From: Enterobacteriaceae bacterium UBA5654
GTDB lineage: Bacteria > Pseudomonadota > Gammaproteobacteria > Enterobacterales > Enterobacteriaceae
Direction of reading: 5' to 3'
DNA length: 64,000 bases
NCBI GenBank assembly: GCA_002421005.1
Contig: DIJC01000004.1
Span: 186,001-250,000, forward strand
Shown: positions 18,871-25,638 of the stretch, piece after piece
Layout of the letters: the number at the start of each line of letters is the position of its first letter
How positions within the stretch are numbered: the stretch's first letter is position 1
Program-made: the position numbers and the translations under genes
The notes under the pieces: generated by a model
Databases searched by the model: none
Seen by the model: only the letters and a program-made list of their open reading frames with translations
Told to the model about the DNA's origin: nothing

Positions 18871-18884
18871 TTGATATTGGTCAA
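18871..18884 (-). promoter_or_regulatory. FNR box in the fnr promoter
   Basis: Minus strand TTGACCAATATCAA against the consensus TTGATN4ATCAA, with one mismatch. It lies 20-33 bp before the fnr start codon, where E. coli fnr has its autoregulatory site. Confidence 0.75.
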
Positions 18885-19047
18885 TTTTATCATCTTTTTT
18901 GTATGCAAGTAACCCTGCGACATCCCCATCAGCCTAATAATGAAATGACCCCGCCAGCGCCAGTTTCATGTCCTTGATATCGCTAGGGTTAAGCGGCATG
19001 ACGCTGATCGTAAAGACGAGTTCCCCGCTGAAACTGCGCACGTTTAA

Positions 19048-19563
19048 TCAAAGCAGCAGGTAGCCTTCATGACGTAAAAGCCACTCTTTGCGCTCCACGC
19101 CGCCCGCATAGCCGGTCATAGTGCCGTTACGGCCAATCACCCGGTGGCATGGTACGACGATGCTGATTGGGTTGGAGCCATTCGCGGTGCCAACGGCTCT
19201 GGCTGCCCCGGCGCGCCTCAGGTGCTCGGCAAGCTGACCGTAATGCATGACCTGACCGCAGGGAATATCGCGCAACGCTTTCCACACCTGGCGCTGAAAA
19301 GGTGTGCCTGCCGTTTCGGTAGGCAACGAATCAATAACGCTGAGATCCCCCGCAAAATAGTCCGCCAGTTTTTGGCTTAATCCGCCCGGATTGACGGCAT
19401 CGACCCGGCAATATCCCTGCTGGCGGTAGTGGAGATCGAGAAGTAATTCCATTCGTGCGCTATGCTCCTCCCACTCAACGGCCCGCAGACAAAACTGTTC
19501 ATCGCTGATCACCCATAGCGGGCCTAATGGGGTAGCTATTTTGTCCTGTAACAGCGTCAGCAT
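19048..19563 (-). CDS. ogt: Ogt, O6-methylguanine-DNA methyltransferase
   Basis: 171 residues from the ATG at 19563 (MLTLLQDKIATPLGPLWV), the E. coli length. Suicide alkyl-transfer repair enzyme: the acceptor cysteine is in 'IVVPCHRVIGRNG' near residue 139, and the DNA-binding helix in 'MHYGQLAEHL' and 'AARAVGTANGSNP'. Removes methyl groups from O6-guanine and O4-thymine. It follows fnr on the same strand, as in E. coli. The E. coli abg genes that come next are absent here. Confidence 0.96.
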   Translation of the reverse strand: MLTLLQDKIATPLGPLWVISDEQFCLRAVEWEEHSARMELLLDLHYRQQGYCRVDAVNPGGLSQKLADYFAGDLSVIDSLPTETAGTPFQRQVWKALRDIPCGQVMHYGQLAEHLRRAGAARAVGTANGSNPISIVVPCHRVIGRNGTMTGYAGGVERKEWLLRHEGYLLL

Positions 19564-19788
19564 TATTTGCTCCTGAGATCCGAAAAGGTAAATAATGTGC
19601 ATCTTTGCGCGGCGAAGCAAGCGTTTTGCATTATGTGCCGGCATCGGGGAAATTATTCATTTTTTGGTGCCCGATGGTTAAAAAACGCGCCGCCTGATAC
19701 GTTAAGATTATTTATATATTGAAGAGAATTAAATGGCAGGGAAATTAATTTGCTGTTATCAGCAGAAATAGTGCGCAATGGCTAGTCT

Positions 19789-19878
19789 AAAAAAACAGAG
19801 TCTGCCGACATCCAACAGACTCCAGAGAATTGACGTTTTCTATCCTTAATGTTTCCCACGGATTTTCCTTTTGTGGGT
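19789..19878 (-). ncRNA. mcaS: McaS (IsrA) small RNA
   Basis: The minus strand between ogt and smrA has the McaS architecture. There is a 5' hairpin CCCAC…GTGGG (19873-19877 pairing with 19856-19860). An unpaired middle follows, then the terminator stem GAGTCTG-N11-CAGACTC (19798-19822) followed by TG and seven T. From memory, the E. coli McaS terminator has the same stem and near-identical loop, and E. coli mcaS lies next to ydaL/smrA. The loop and flanks contain several GGA motifs (AAGGAAA, AAGGATA, CTGGAGT, TTGGATG), expected for CsrA binding. A -10 like TATACC at 19886-19891 fits a 5' end near 19878. McaS is Hfq-dependent and regulates csgD, flhD and pgaA in E. coli. Confidence 0.82.
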
Positions 19879-19922
19879 AGTTAAAGGTATAGCAATTCAC
19901 CGCTTAATTGCCAGCATTATCG

Positions 19923-19938
19923 AGTGATATATTTCACA
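19923..19938. promoter_or_regulatory. CRP-like site upstream of mcaS
   Basis: AGTGA-TATATT-TCACA, one mismatch from the TGTGA-N6-TCACA consensus. Its centre is about 52 bp upstream of the proposed mcaS 5' end. E. coli mcaS is reported to be CRP-activated. The spacing is not a standard class I or II distance, so either the 5' end is off by some bases or activation is atypical. Confidence 0.5.
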
Positions 19939-20100
19939 TATCGTTAAGTTTGATCAATATATTATCAGTGGTTAATTACGATTAAGTCTGATTAAATTGT
20001 TTATCACGGTAATAGTTTCGTTACGAAGAGTGTAAATTGCATTGAGGATGTCCTGACCCGAAGCTATAGTCATGGCGTAGAGTTAGCCGGAGGACAAAAA

Positions 20101-20667
20101 ATGAACCTTGACGACAAATCGCTGTTTCTTGACGCCGTGAAGGATGTCCAGCCGTTAAAGCGATGTCATGACGCTAAATGGTCTGCCGATCGCCATACCC
20201 GTAAGCGCCCGGAACGCCCGGATATGCTGCAACTGGATAATTTTCTCACTACCGGCTTTTTGGATATCGTCCCGCTGGAAACGCCTCTCGAATTTAAGCG
20301 GGAGGGGCTGCAAAACGGCGTGCTGGAAAAACTGCGTCTGGGAAAATACGGGCAGCAGGCCAGCCTGAATCTACTTCGCCAGCCGGTCGAGCAATGTCGG
20401 CAGAAGCTGTTTGCCTTTATTACCGGCGCGTCCCGGCAGGGGCTGCGTAACTTACTCATCGTCCATGGCAAAGGGCGGGACGATAATGCCCATGCGAATA
20501 TTATCCGCAGCTATCTGGCCCGCTGGCTGACTGAATTCAATGACGTACAGGCGTTTTGCGTTGCCGCGCCGCATCACGGCGGCAGCGGTGCCTGCTACGT
20601 TGCGCTGCGTAAATCCAGCGAGGCAAAGCTGGAAAACTGGGAGCGGCACGCCAAGCGCAGCCGCTGA
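20101..20667 (+). CDS. smrA: SmrA, Smr-domain nuclease (YdaL)
   Basis: 188 residues (E. coli 187). N-terminal segment 'MNLDDKSLFLDAVKDVQPLK' is shared with E. coli YdaL. The C-terminal Smr domain has 'LLIVHGKGRDD' near residue 120 and 'HHGGSGACYVALRK' near 160, the DxH/GxG-type core. SmrA has DNA endonuclease activity in vitro; its cellular role is unclear. Preceded by GGAGGACAAAAA. It is followed by a hairpin terminator and then the mdtU-mdtJI leader. Confidence 0.92.
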   Translation: MNLDDKSLFLDAVKDVQPLKRCHDAKWSADRHTRKRPERPDMLQLDNFLTTGFLDIVPLETPLEFKREGLQNGVLEKLRLGKYGQQASLNLLRQPVEQCRQKLFAFITGASRQGLRNLLIVHGKGRDDNAHANIIRSYLARWLTEFNDVQAFCVAAPHHGGSGACYVALRKSSEAKLENWERHAKRSR

Positions 20668-20672
20668 ATGCA

Positions 20673-20713
20673 GACCTGAACGACGCCCTCGTTCAGGTCA
20701 TTCTTCTGTATTT
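20673..20713 (+). terminator. Probable terminator of smrA
   Basis: Perfect 11-bp stem GACCTGAACGA/TCGTTCAGGTC (20673-20683 and 20689-20699) with a 5-base loop. A loose T-rich tract (ATTCTTCTGTATTT) follows. Starts six bases after the smrA stop. Confidence 0.65.
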
Positions 20714-20840
20714 ATCGGTAAAGAACTGCAAATAACACCCTCTGTGACCCGGCGGCATGGTATAAAATCCGCGTGTTAAACTACCGAGGACAATTTATAG
20801 CCGCCACGAAGAGAAGCAACCGGCGGATAATTGTAATATT

Positions 20841-20939
20841 ATGGACAATCAGTTCAGTATCCCATTATCACGTCTGACTTTTCTTTCCTCTACTCTCTGT
20901 CTTTACTCTGACGAGCAGCACTGGCGCTCGGCGCTTTAG
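20841..20939 (+). CDS. mdtU: MdtU-type upstream ORF in the mdtJI leader
   Basis: A 32-codon ORF (MDNQFSIPLSRL… ending …HWRSAL) that starts 209 bp before mdtJ and ends with TAG at 20937-20939. The region between it and mdtJ is non-coding. E. coli mdtJI has a regulatory upstream ORF named mdtU, reported to act in spermidine control of mdtJI expression; position and size here fit. I cannot compare the peptides residue by residue. Start site evidence is modest: an AT-rich upstream without a strong Shine-Dalgarno sequence. Confidence 0.62.
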   Translation: MDNQFSIPLSRLTFLSSTLCLYSDEQHWRSAL

Positions 20940-21049
20940 TCTTCTTCTTTCTGCTTAACGCTGCGCCTGGCGCGGTTGAATGATTTTTATCTGTCGGCGG
21001 ATATTTTTATCTGTCGCGGCGGGCTGTATTCTCATGCAGGAGAAGAAAA

Positions 21050-21397
21050 ATGTTTTACTGGCTATTATTAGCGCTGGCGATCGTCGCCGAAATAACCGGC
21101 ACGCTGGCGATGAAATGGTCGAGCGTTACCGGGGGCCATAGCGGTTTTATTTTAATGCTGGTGATGATCGCCATCTCTTATATTTTGCTGTCGTTTGCGG
21201 TTAAAAAAATTGCGCTGGGCGTGGCGTATGCGCTCTGGGAAGGTATCGGTATTTTGCTCATCACCTTATGCAGCGTTCTGCTGTTCGATGAAATCCTGTC
21301 AGTAATGAAAATAATCGGACTGGCGACGCTGGTGTCGGGGATTGTGCTGATCAAATCCGGCACCGGAAAGAAGGAGCGCGTCCATGCAGCCGTTTGA
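21050..21397 (+). CDS. mdtJ: MdtJ, SMR-family spermidine exporter subunit
   Basis: 115 residues (E. coli 121; the C-terminal tail is shorter). Four membrane helices with the conserved membrane glutamate in 'IVAEITGTLAMKW' near residue 14 and the SMR motif 'GVAYALWEGIGI'. Preceded by AGGAGAAG. Forms a heterodimer with MdtI to export spermidine and other polyamines. The stop overlaps the mdtI start by 14 bp, so translation is probably coupled. Confidence 0.94.
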   Translation: MFYWLLLALAIVAEITGTLAMKWSSVTGGHSGFILMLVMIAISYILLSFAVKKIALGVAYALWEGIGILLITLCSVLLFDEILSVMKIIGLATLVSGIVLIKSGTGKKERVHAAV

Positions 21398-21713
21398 ATG
21401 GAGTCACGGTCTCTGGCTGGCCGGAGCCATTGTGCTTGAAATCATCGCCAATATTTTTCTGAAACTTTCCGACGGCTTCCGGCGTAAATTATGGGGAGTA
21501 TTCTCGTTACTCTCCGTGCTGGCGGCATTTAGCGCACTTTCCCAGGCGGTGAAGGGCATCGACCTGTCCGTCGCCTATGCGCTGTGGGGCGGTTTTGGTA
21601 TTGTCGCCACCCTCGCCGCAGGCTGGATCCTGTTTAATCAACGCCTGAATCGCAAGGGCTGGGCGGGGCTGCTGTTACTGTTAGTCGGCATGGTGCTGAT
21701 TAAATTCGCCTGA
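21384..21713 (+). CDS. mdtI: MdtI, SMR-family spermidine exporter subunit
   Basis: 109 residues, as in E. coli. Four helices, membrane glutamate in 'IVLEIIANIFLKLSDGF' near residue 19, and 'LSVAYALWGGFGI'. Obligate partner of MdtJ. It converges with ydgD with only 3 bp between the stops. Confidence 0.94.
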   Translation: MQPFEWSHGLWLAGAIVLEIIANIFLKLSDGFRRKLWGVFSLLSVLAAFSALSQAVKGIDLSVAYALWGGFGIVATLAAGWILFNQRLNRKGWAGLLLLLVGMVLIKFA

Positions 21714-21716
21714 CGG

Positions 21717-22523
21717 CTACTCACTCGCCAGCGCGTCGAGTTTGTCGCTAAAGCCGGTAACCGCAATGGCACGGTTATCGGCCCGCCAGCGATCTTTCGC
21801 CCCCGGGGCGGAGCTTTGCACCGCAATCAGCCGCCAGCCGTCATCGGTTTTAATCATCAGCGGCGAACCGCTGTCTCCCGGCAACGTATCGCACTGATGG
21901 GAAAGCACGGCGTTCTGCGCCCAGCCGGTAACGAGGCAGTCCTGATGGCTGTACAGATCGTCGAGGTGATCCACCGGATAGCCCGACTGCGTGACTTTGC
22001 GGTCAACGGCCTTAAGCGCGGCGGATAAATCCGCTTTGCTTCCGGCAAACAGCGGGATCGGCGTAATGCCCGACGGCGGATAACGCAGCACGATCAGGCC
22101 GAAATCCCAGGCGGCAGCGGCGGGGGGAACAATCCAGCCATCGCCATCCGGGGTGAGGCGTTTACCGAGCGAGGGATCGACCCGGCCTTCAATGCCATGA
22201 ATTTCGTAGCGCCACAGCCCTTTTTGCGAGATAAAACGCAGGGCAATGGCTTTATCCGCTTTGCCGCGCGGAGGCGTCAGCAAACAATGCCCGGCGGTCA
22301 GCGCCAGGTGCGGGGAAATAAGCGTGGCAGTACATAAATTGCCGCTGGCGGTTTCAAGCTGACCAATTGCATCCCACGGCGCTTCGGCAGGTGTTTCCAC
22401 CCGCGTTCGATCATCGTGATTAAAAAAAAGGGTCTTAATATCTTTCGCACTCATGCTGTCATCGGCATGAACCCCAAAAGAGCACAATAGCGATCCCAGC
22501 ACTGGCACAACAATTTTAAGCAT
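21717..22523 (-). CDS. ydgD: YdgD, secreted trypsin-like serine protease
   Basis: 268 residues with the ATG at 22523 (MLKIVVPVLGSLLCSFGVHADD). The signal peptide spans about 1-20 with cleavage after 'GVHA'. S1 protease triad is visible: H in 'LTAGHCLL', D in 'AAWDFGLIVL' and S in 'LPGDSGSPL'. Exported to the periplasm or envelope. No substrate is known. In E. coli it lies in the asr-ydgU-ydgD cluster, and that order is kept here. Confidence 0.93.
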   Translation of the reverse strand: MLKIVVPVLGSLLCSFGVHADDSMSAKDIKTLFFNHDDRTRVETPAEAPWDAIGQLETASGNLCTATLISPHLALTAGHCLLTPPRGKADKAIALRFISQKGLWRYEIHGIEGRVDPSLGKRLTPDGDGWIVPPAAAAWDFGLIVLRYPPSGITPIPLFAGSKADLSAALKAVDRKVTQSGYPVDHLDDLYSHQDCLVTGWAQNAVLSHQCDTLPGDSGSPLMIKTDDGWRLIAVQSSAPGAKDRWRADNRAIAVTGFSDKLDALASE

Positions 22524-22623
22524 ATGACTCTCAGACGGGGTAATTATGATTATTAAAAGTGAACCCAATGAGATAACTATAGACGGGACGCGAAGAAAGT
22601 GGGAGCAAAATCAGCGTGCTACA

Positions 22624-22707
22624 TTAATTCAAAAAGAGATGCGTGGCGATCAGCGCGCAAAAAATTAATGTAATGAGAATGACCTCAAATCGGTAACGAC
22701 GCAACAT
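22624..22707 (-). CDS. ydgU: YdgU, 27-residue membrane small protein
   Basis: A 27-codon ORF between asr and ydgD reading MLRRYRFEV…FLN, with one hydrophobic helix (about residues 8-25). This matches the E. coli small protein YdgU in position, length and its RRYRFE opening. GGAG lies seven bases before the ATG at 22707; an in-frame ATG at 22719 is less likely because the Shine-Dalgarno falls between them. It begins 13 bp after the asr terminator, so expression depends on read-through from asr. Function unknown. Confidence 0.8.
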   Translation of the reverse strand: MLRRYRFEVILITLIFCALIATHLFLN

Positions 22708-22719
22708 TCTGCTCTCCAT

Positions 22720-22743
22720 AAAAAAGGCGCTGCATCAGCGCCT
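22720..22743 (-). terminator. Terminator between asr and ydgU
   Basis: Minus strand AGGCGCTG-ATG-CAGCGCCT followed by six T. A compact Rho-independent terminator after asr, placed just before the ydgU ribosome-binding site, so it may limit ydgU expression to read-through. Confidence 0.82.
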
Positions 22744-22775
22744 GTTTATCATAAAAGCCTGTTCAGCTGCCGGAC

Positions 22776-23114
22776 TTATGCAGCAGGCTGAGCTGCCGGT
22801 TTGGTCGCCGTTGCGCTGTGCTTAACGGCTTTTTTGTGTTTCTTCGCCGCCTGCGCTTTCTGGGTAGCCGCAGGTTTAGCCGCGTCCTGTTTTACCGCTT
22901 TTTTGTGTTTTTTAGCGGCCTGGGCTTTCTGGTCGGCGGCAGGTTTTGCAGCGTCTTTCTTATGTTTTTTATGGTGAGTTGTTTTCGCTGGTGCGGCGTG
23001 GCTGGTGGTCGCAGAAGCAGCCGGAGCCTGAGTGGTGCTGGTGGTATCAGCAGCGAAGGCAGCGGAAGACAGTCCCATAGCAGCGGCAACAACCAGAGCT
23101 AATACTTTTTTCAT
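22776..23114 (-). CDS. asr: Asr, acid shock protein
   Basis: 112 residues (E. coli about 102). Signal peptide 1-21 ('MKKVLALVVAAAMGLSSAAFA'-like, cleaved after AFA), then an Ala/Lys/His-rich basic body. Two tandem copies of 'KAQAAKKHKKAVK' separated by 'DAAKPAA' units give the protein its length. Exported to the periplasm and strongly acid-induced; E. coli Asr is an aggregation-preventing, intrinsically disordered protein. RstA controls asr in E. coli, and an RstA-like box lies 105 bp upstream here. Confidence 0.93.
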   Translation of the reverse strand: MKKVLALVVAAAMGLSSAAFAADTTSTTQAPAASATTSHAAPAKTTHHKKHKKDAAKPAADQKAQAAKKHKKAVKQDAAKPAATQKAQAAKKHKKAVKHSATATKPAAQPAA

Positions 23115-23218
23115 TCTGATATCCTCGAATTGGTTTTTTCATTCAACCCCACTGCGGGGCCGTTGAAAGAACTATATCCCTGAAGAATCAGCCTTTCCGT
23201 GAGTGTTTGGTTTCGGCG

Positions 23219-23232
23219 TGTAACCGTTTGTA
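23219..23232 (-). promoter_or_regulatory. RstA-like box upstream of asr
   Basis: Minus strand TACAAACGGTTACA against the RstA consensus TACATNTNGTTACA: both conserved arms (TACA and GTTACA) match, and the two spaced T positions do not. It is 105-118 bp upstream of the asr start and just before the ynfM stop. Confidence 0.6.
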
Positions 23233-23243
23233 CAAACACGGGA

Positions 23244-24494
23244 TCAGCGCAAACGACGGTGCAGAACGGTGCCGGTCAGTAATGCCGCCACCAGCATCAG
23301 CGCGATAAAACCTCCCACGCCGTTCCAGCCAAAACGGTGCCAGAATACGCCGCCCAGCGTCCCGGCAAGACTGGAACCCAGATAGTAGCTGAAGAGATAC
23401 AGCGACGAGGCCTGACCCCGTGCCCGGCGGGCGCGCGGGCCAATCCAGCTACTGGCGACAGAATGCGCGGCAAAAAAGCCCGCAGAAAATAACAGCATCC
23501 CGGTAAAAATCAGCCACAGGGAGGTAAAGAGCGTCAGTAACAAACCGCACAGCATCACGCCGGTGGCGAAAAGCATCACCGGGCCGCGACCATAACGGAC
23601 CGTCATCGCGCCCGCTTTTGGCGAACTCCATGTTCCGGTCAGATAGGCCACCGATAATAATCCCACTACCGCCTGGCTTAGCGACCACGGGGACAGCATC
23701 AACCGGTAGCCAATATAGTTAAACAGCGTCACGAACGATCCCATCAACAGGAATCCTTCAACAAACAGCAGCGGCAGGCCCCGGTCGCGCCAGTGCAGGC
23801 GAAAGTTGATCAGCAGCGTTCTGGGGCGCAGCGAAGAAGGGCGAAAATGCTGTGATTCGGGGAGAATTTTCCAGAACATAATCGCGGCGGCCAGCGCAAA
23901 ACAGCCGATAAATCCCAGCGCGATGCGCCAGTTAAAAAAGTCGGTGAGCACGCCGCTAAGCAGGCGTCCACTCATCCCGCCGATAGAATTGCCGCTGATA
24001 TACAGCCCCATCGAAAACGCCACGAAGCTGGGATGGATCTCCTCGCTCAGATAAGTCATACCCACGGCCGCCACGCCGCTTAGCGACAGACCGGTCAGCG
24101 CGCGCATAATTAAAATGCCGTGCCAGCTGGTCATCATGGTCGAAAGCAACGTACAGCACGATGCAAGCAGCAGCGCCGTCACCATCACCTTTTTGCGGCC
24201 TATGGCATCTGAAAGCGGACCGGTAAACAGCAGACCCACTGCCAGCATCGCCGTTGCTACCGAAAGTGAAATACTGCTGCTGGCAGGCGAGACGGCGAAC
24301 TCCTGGGATAACACCGGCAAAATAGGTTGCACACAGTAGAGCAGGGCAAAGGTCGCCAGTCCGGCAGAAAATAGGGCTAACGTTACCCGGATAAACGGGC
24401 GGGTGCCGCGCTGGATAAATTTGCCCGGCCGGGCTGCGGGATTCACGGCTACGTCACTGCGCGGATCGGCGGCGACGGTGGTTGTACGGCTCAA
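23244..24494 (-). CDS. ynfM: YnfM, major facilitator transporter
   Basis: 416 residues (E. coli 417), beginning MSRTTTVAADPRSD. Twelve predicted helices. MFS loop motif 'GPLSDAIGRKKVM' lies between helices 2 and 3. E. coli homologue: arabinose-polymer efflux/multidrug family assignment only, with little direct evidence of substrate. It diverges from the LysR gene ynfL, which is its likely regulator. Confidence 0.92.
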   Translation of the reverse strand: MSRTTTVAADPRSDVAVNPAARPGKFIQRGTRPFIRVTLALFSAGLATFALLYCVQPILPVLSQEFAVSPASSSISLSVATAMLAVGLLFTGPLSDAIGRKKVMVTALLLASCCTLLSTMMTSWHGILIMRALTGLSLSGVAAVGMTYLSEEIHPSFVAFSMGLYISGNSIGGMSGRLLSGVLTDFFNWRIALGFIGCFALAAAIMFWKILPESQHFRPSSLRPRTLLINFRLHWRDRGLPLLFVEGFLLMGSFVTLFNYIGYRLMLSPWSLSQAVVGLLSVAYLTGTWSSPKAGAMTVRYGRGPVMLFATGVMLCGLLLTLFTSLWLIFTGMLLFSAGFFAAHSVASSWIGPRARRARGQASSLYLFSYYLGSSLAGTLGGVFWHRFGWNGVGGFIALMLVAALLTGTVLHRRLR

Positions 24495-24622
24495 TGGAAG
24501 ATCCTTGCGTAAAACAATGTGTAAGAAAGTGAAATGCCTGACCCTTCAGGCGCTTATTAAGGGTAGAAAAATGTAAATATTCTGTCTAATATATTAATAA
24601 TCTTAAATGATACTTTTAAAAT

Positions 24623-25525
24623 ATGAATATTGAGCTGCGACATCTGCGCTATTTTATAGCCGTAGCGGAAGAACTGCATTTTGGTCGTGCCGCCGCGCGG
24701 CTGAATATTTCCCAGCCGCCGCTGAGCCAGCAAATTCAGATGCTGGAGCAGCACATCGGCGCGCGCTTGTTCAACCGCACCAATCGCAGCGTCAGCCTGA
24801 CGGCGGCGGGGAAACAGTTTTTAGCGGACAGCCGCCAGATCCTGCTGCTGGTTGATGACGCCGCGCTGCGTGCAACCCGTCTGCACCACGGCGAAACCGG
24901 AGAATTGCGGATCGGTTTTACCTCTTCCGCACCGTTTATTAAATCCGTGTCCGATACGCTATCGTCATTCCGCCAGCGTTACCCTGACGTGCATATTCAG
25001 ACGCGGGAGACAAACACCCGCGAGCAAATCGCGCCGCTCAATGACGGCGAACTGGATCTCGGCCTGATGCGTAACACCCAACTTCCCGACACCCTCAACG
25101 CGCAGGTCATTTTGCATGAGCCGTTGCTGGCGATGGTTCACCGCGATCATCCGCTCGCCCAACAGGCCGCCGTCAGCCTGGCAGAGCTGGCGCAGGAGCC
25201 GTTTGTCTTTTTTGATCCGCACGTCGGCACCGGCCTTTATGACGATATTCTCGGATTGATGCGCCGGTATGGTTTAACGCCGGTGATAACCCAGGAAGTG
25301 GGCGAGGCGATGACCATAATTGGTCTGGTTGCGGCGGGGCTGGGGGTTTCCATTTTACCGGCGTCATTCAGGCGGGTGCAGCTTGATGAAATGCGCTGGT
25401 TGCCGATAAAAGAGAAAGATGCCGTTTCGGAAATGTGGCTGGTCTGGGCTGGCCATCGTCAGCTTAGTCAGGCCGCAATTCATTTCAGAGATCAATTATT
25501 AACTGGTGCAAAAGCACGAAAATAG
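24623..25525 (+). CDS. ynfL: YnfL, LysR-type regulator
   Basis: 300 residues (E. coli 297). N-terminal winged helix 'MNIELRHLRYFIAVAEEL' through 'LNISQPPLSQQIQMLE', then the substrate-binding domain with 'GLGVSILPASF'. Divergent from ynfM with a 128-bp AT-rich gap, the usual LysR arrangement, so regulation of ynfM is inferred. Confidence 0.92.
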   Translation: MNIELRHLRYFIAVAEELHFGRAAARLNISQPPLSQQIQMLEQHIGARLFNRTNRSVSLTAAGKQFLADSRQILLLVDDAALRATRLHHGETGELRIGFTSSAPFIKSVSDTLSSFRQRYPDVHIQTRETNTREQIAPLNDGELDLGLMRNTQLPDTLNAQVILHEPLLAMVHRDHPLAQQAAVSLAELAQEPFVFFDPHVGTGLYDDILGLMRRYGLTPVITQEVGEAMTIIGLVAAGLGVSILPASFRRVQLDEMRWLPIKEKDAVSEMWLVWAGHRQLSQAAIHFRDQLLTGAKARK

Positions 25526-25533
25526 CGAAAAAA

Positions 25534-25626
25534 TGTGCGGTAAATCACAAGGCTAAGTAAAAAGTTGACGCCAGCCATTGAAGTGTTTCACCATAGCCCG
25601 CAGATTATTTCGAAGCGCGAAAATAA
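25534..25626 (+). promoter_or_regulatory. CRP-like and Mlc-like operators before mlc
   Basis: Two sites precede mlc. 25534-25549 TGTGC-GGTAAA-TCACA has one mismatch to the CRP consensus. 25605-25626 is a palindrome with arms TTATTTCG and CGAAAATAA, resembling Mlc/NagC operators. It ends 12 bp before the GTG start, suiting autorepression. E. coli mlc is known to be controlled by both CRP and Mlc. Confidence 0.6.
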
Positions 25627-25638
25627 AGGGAGTCAGCG

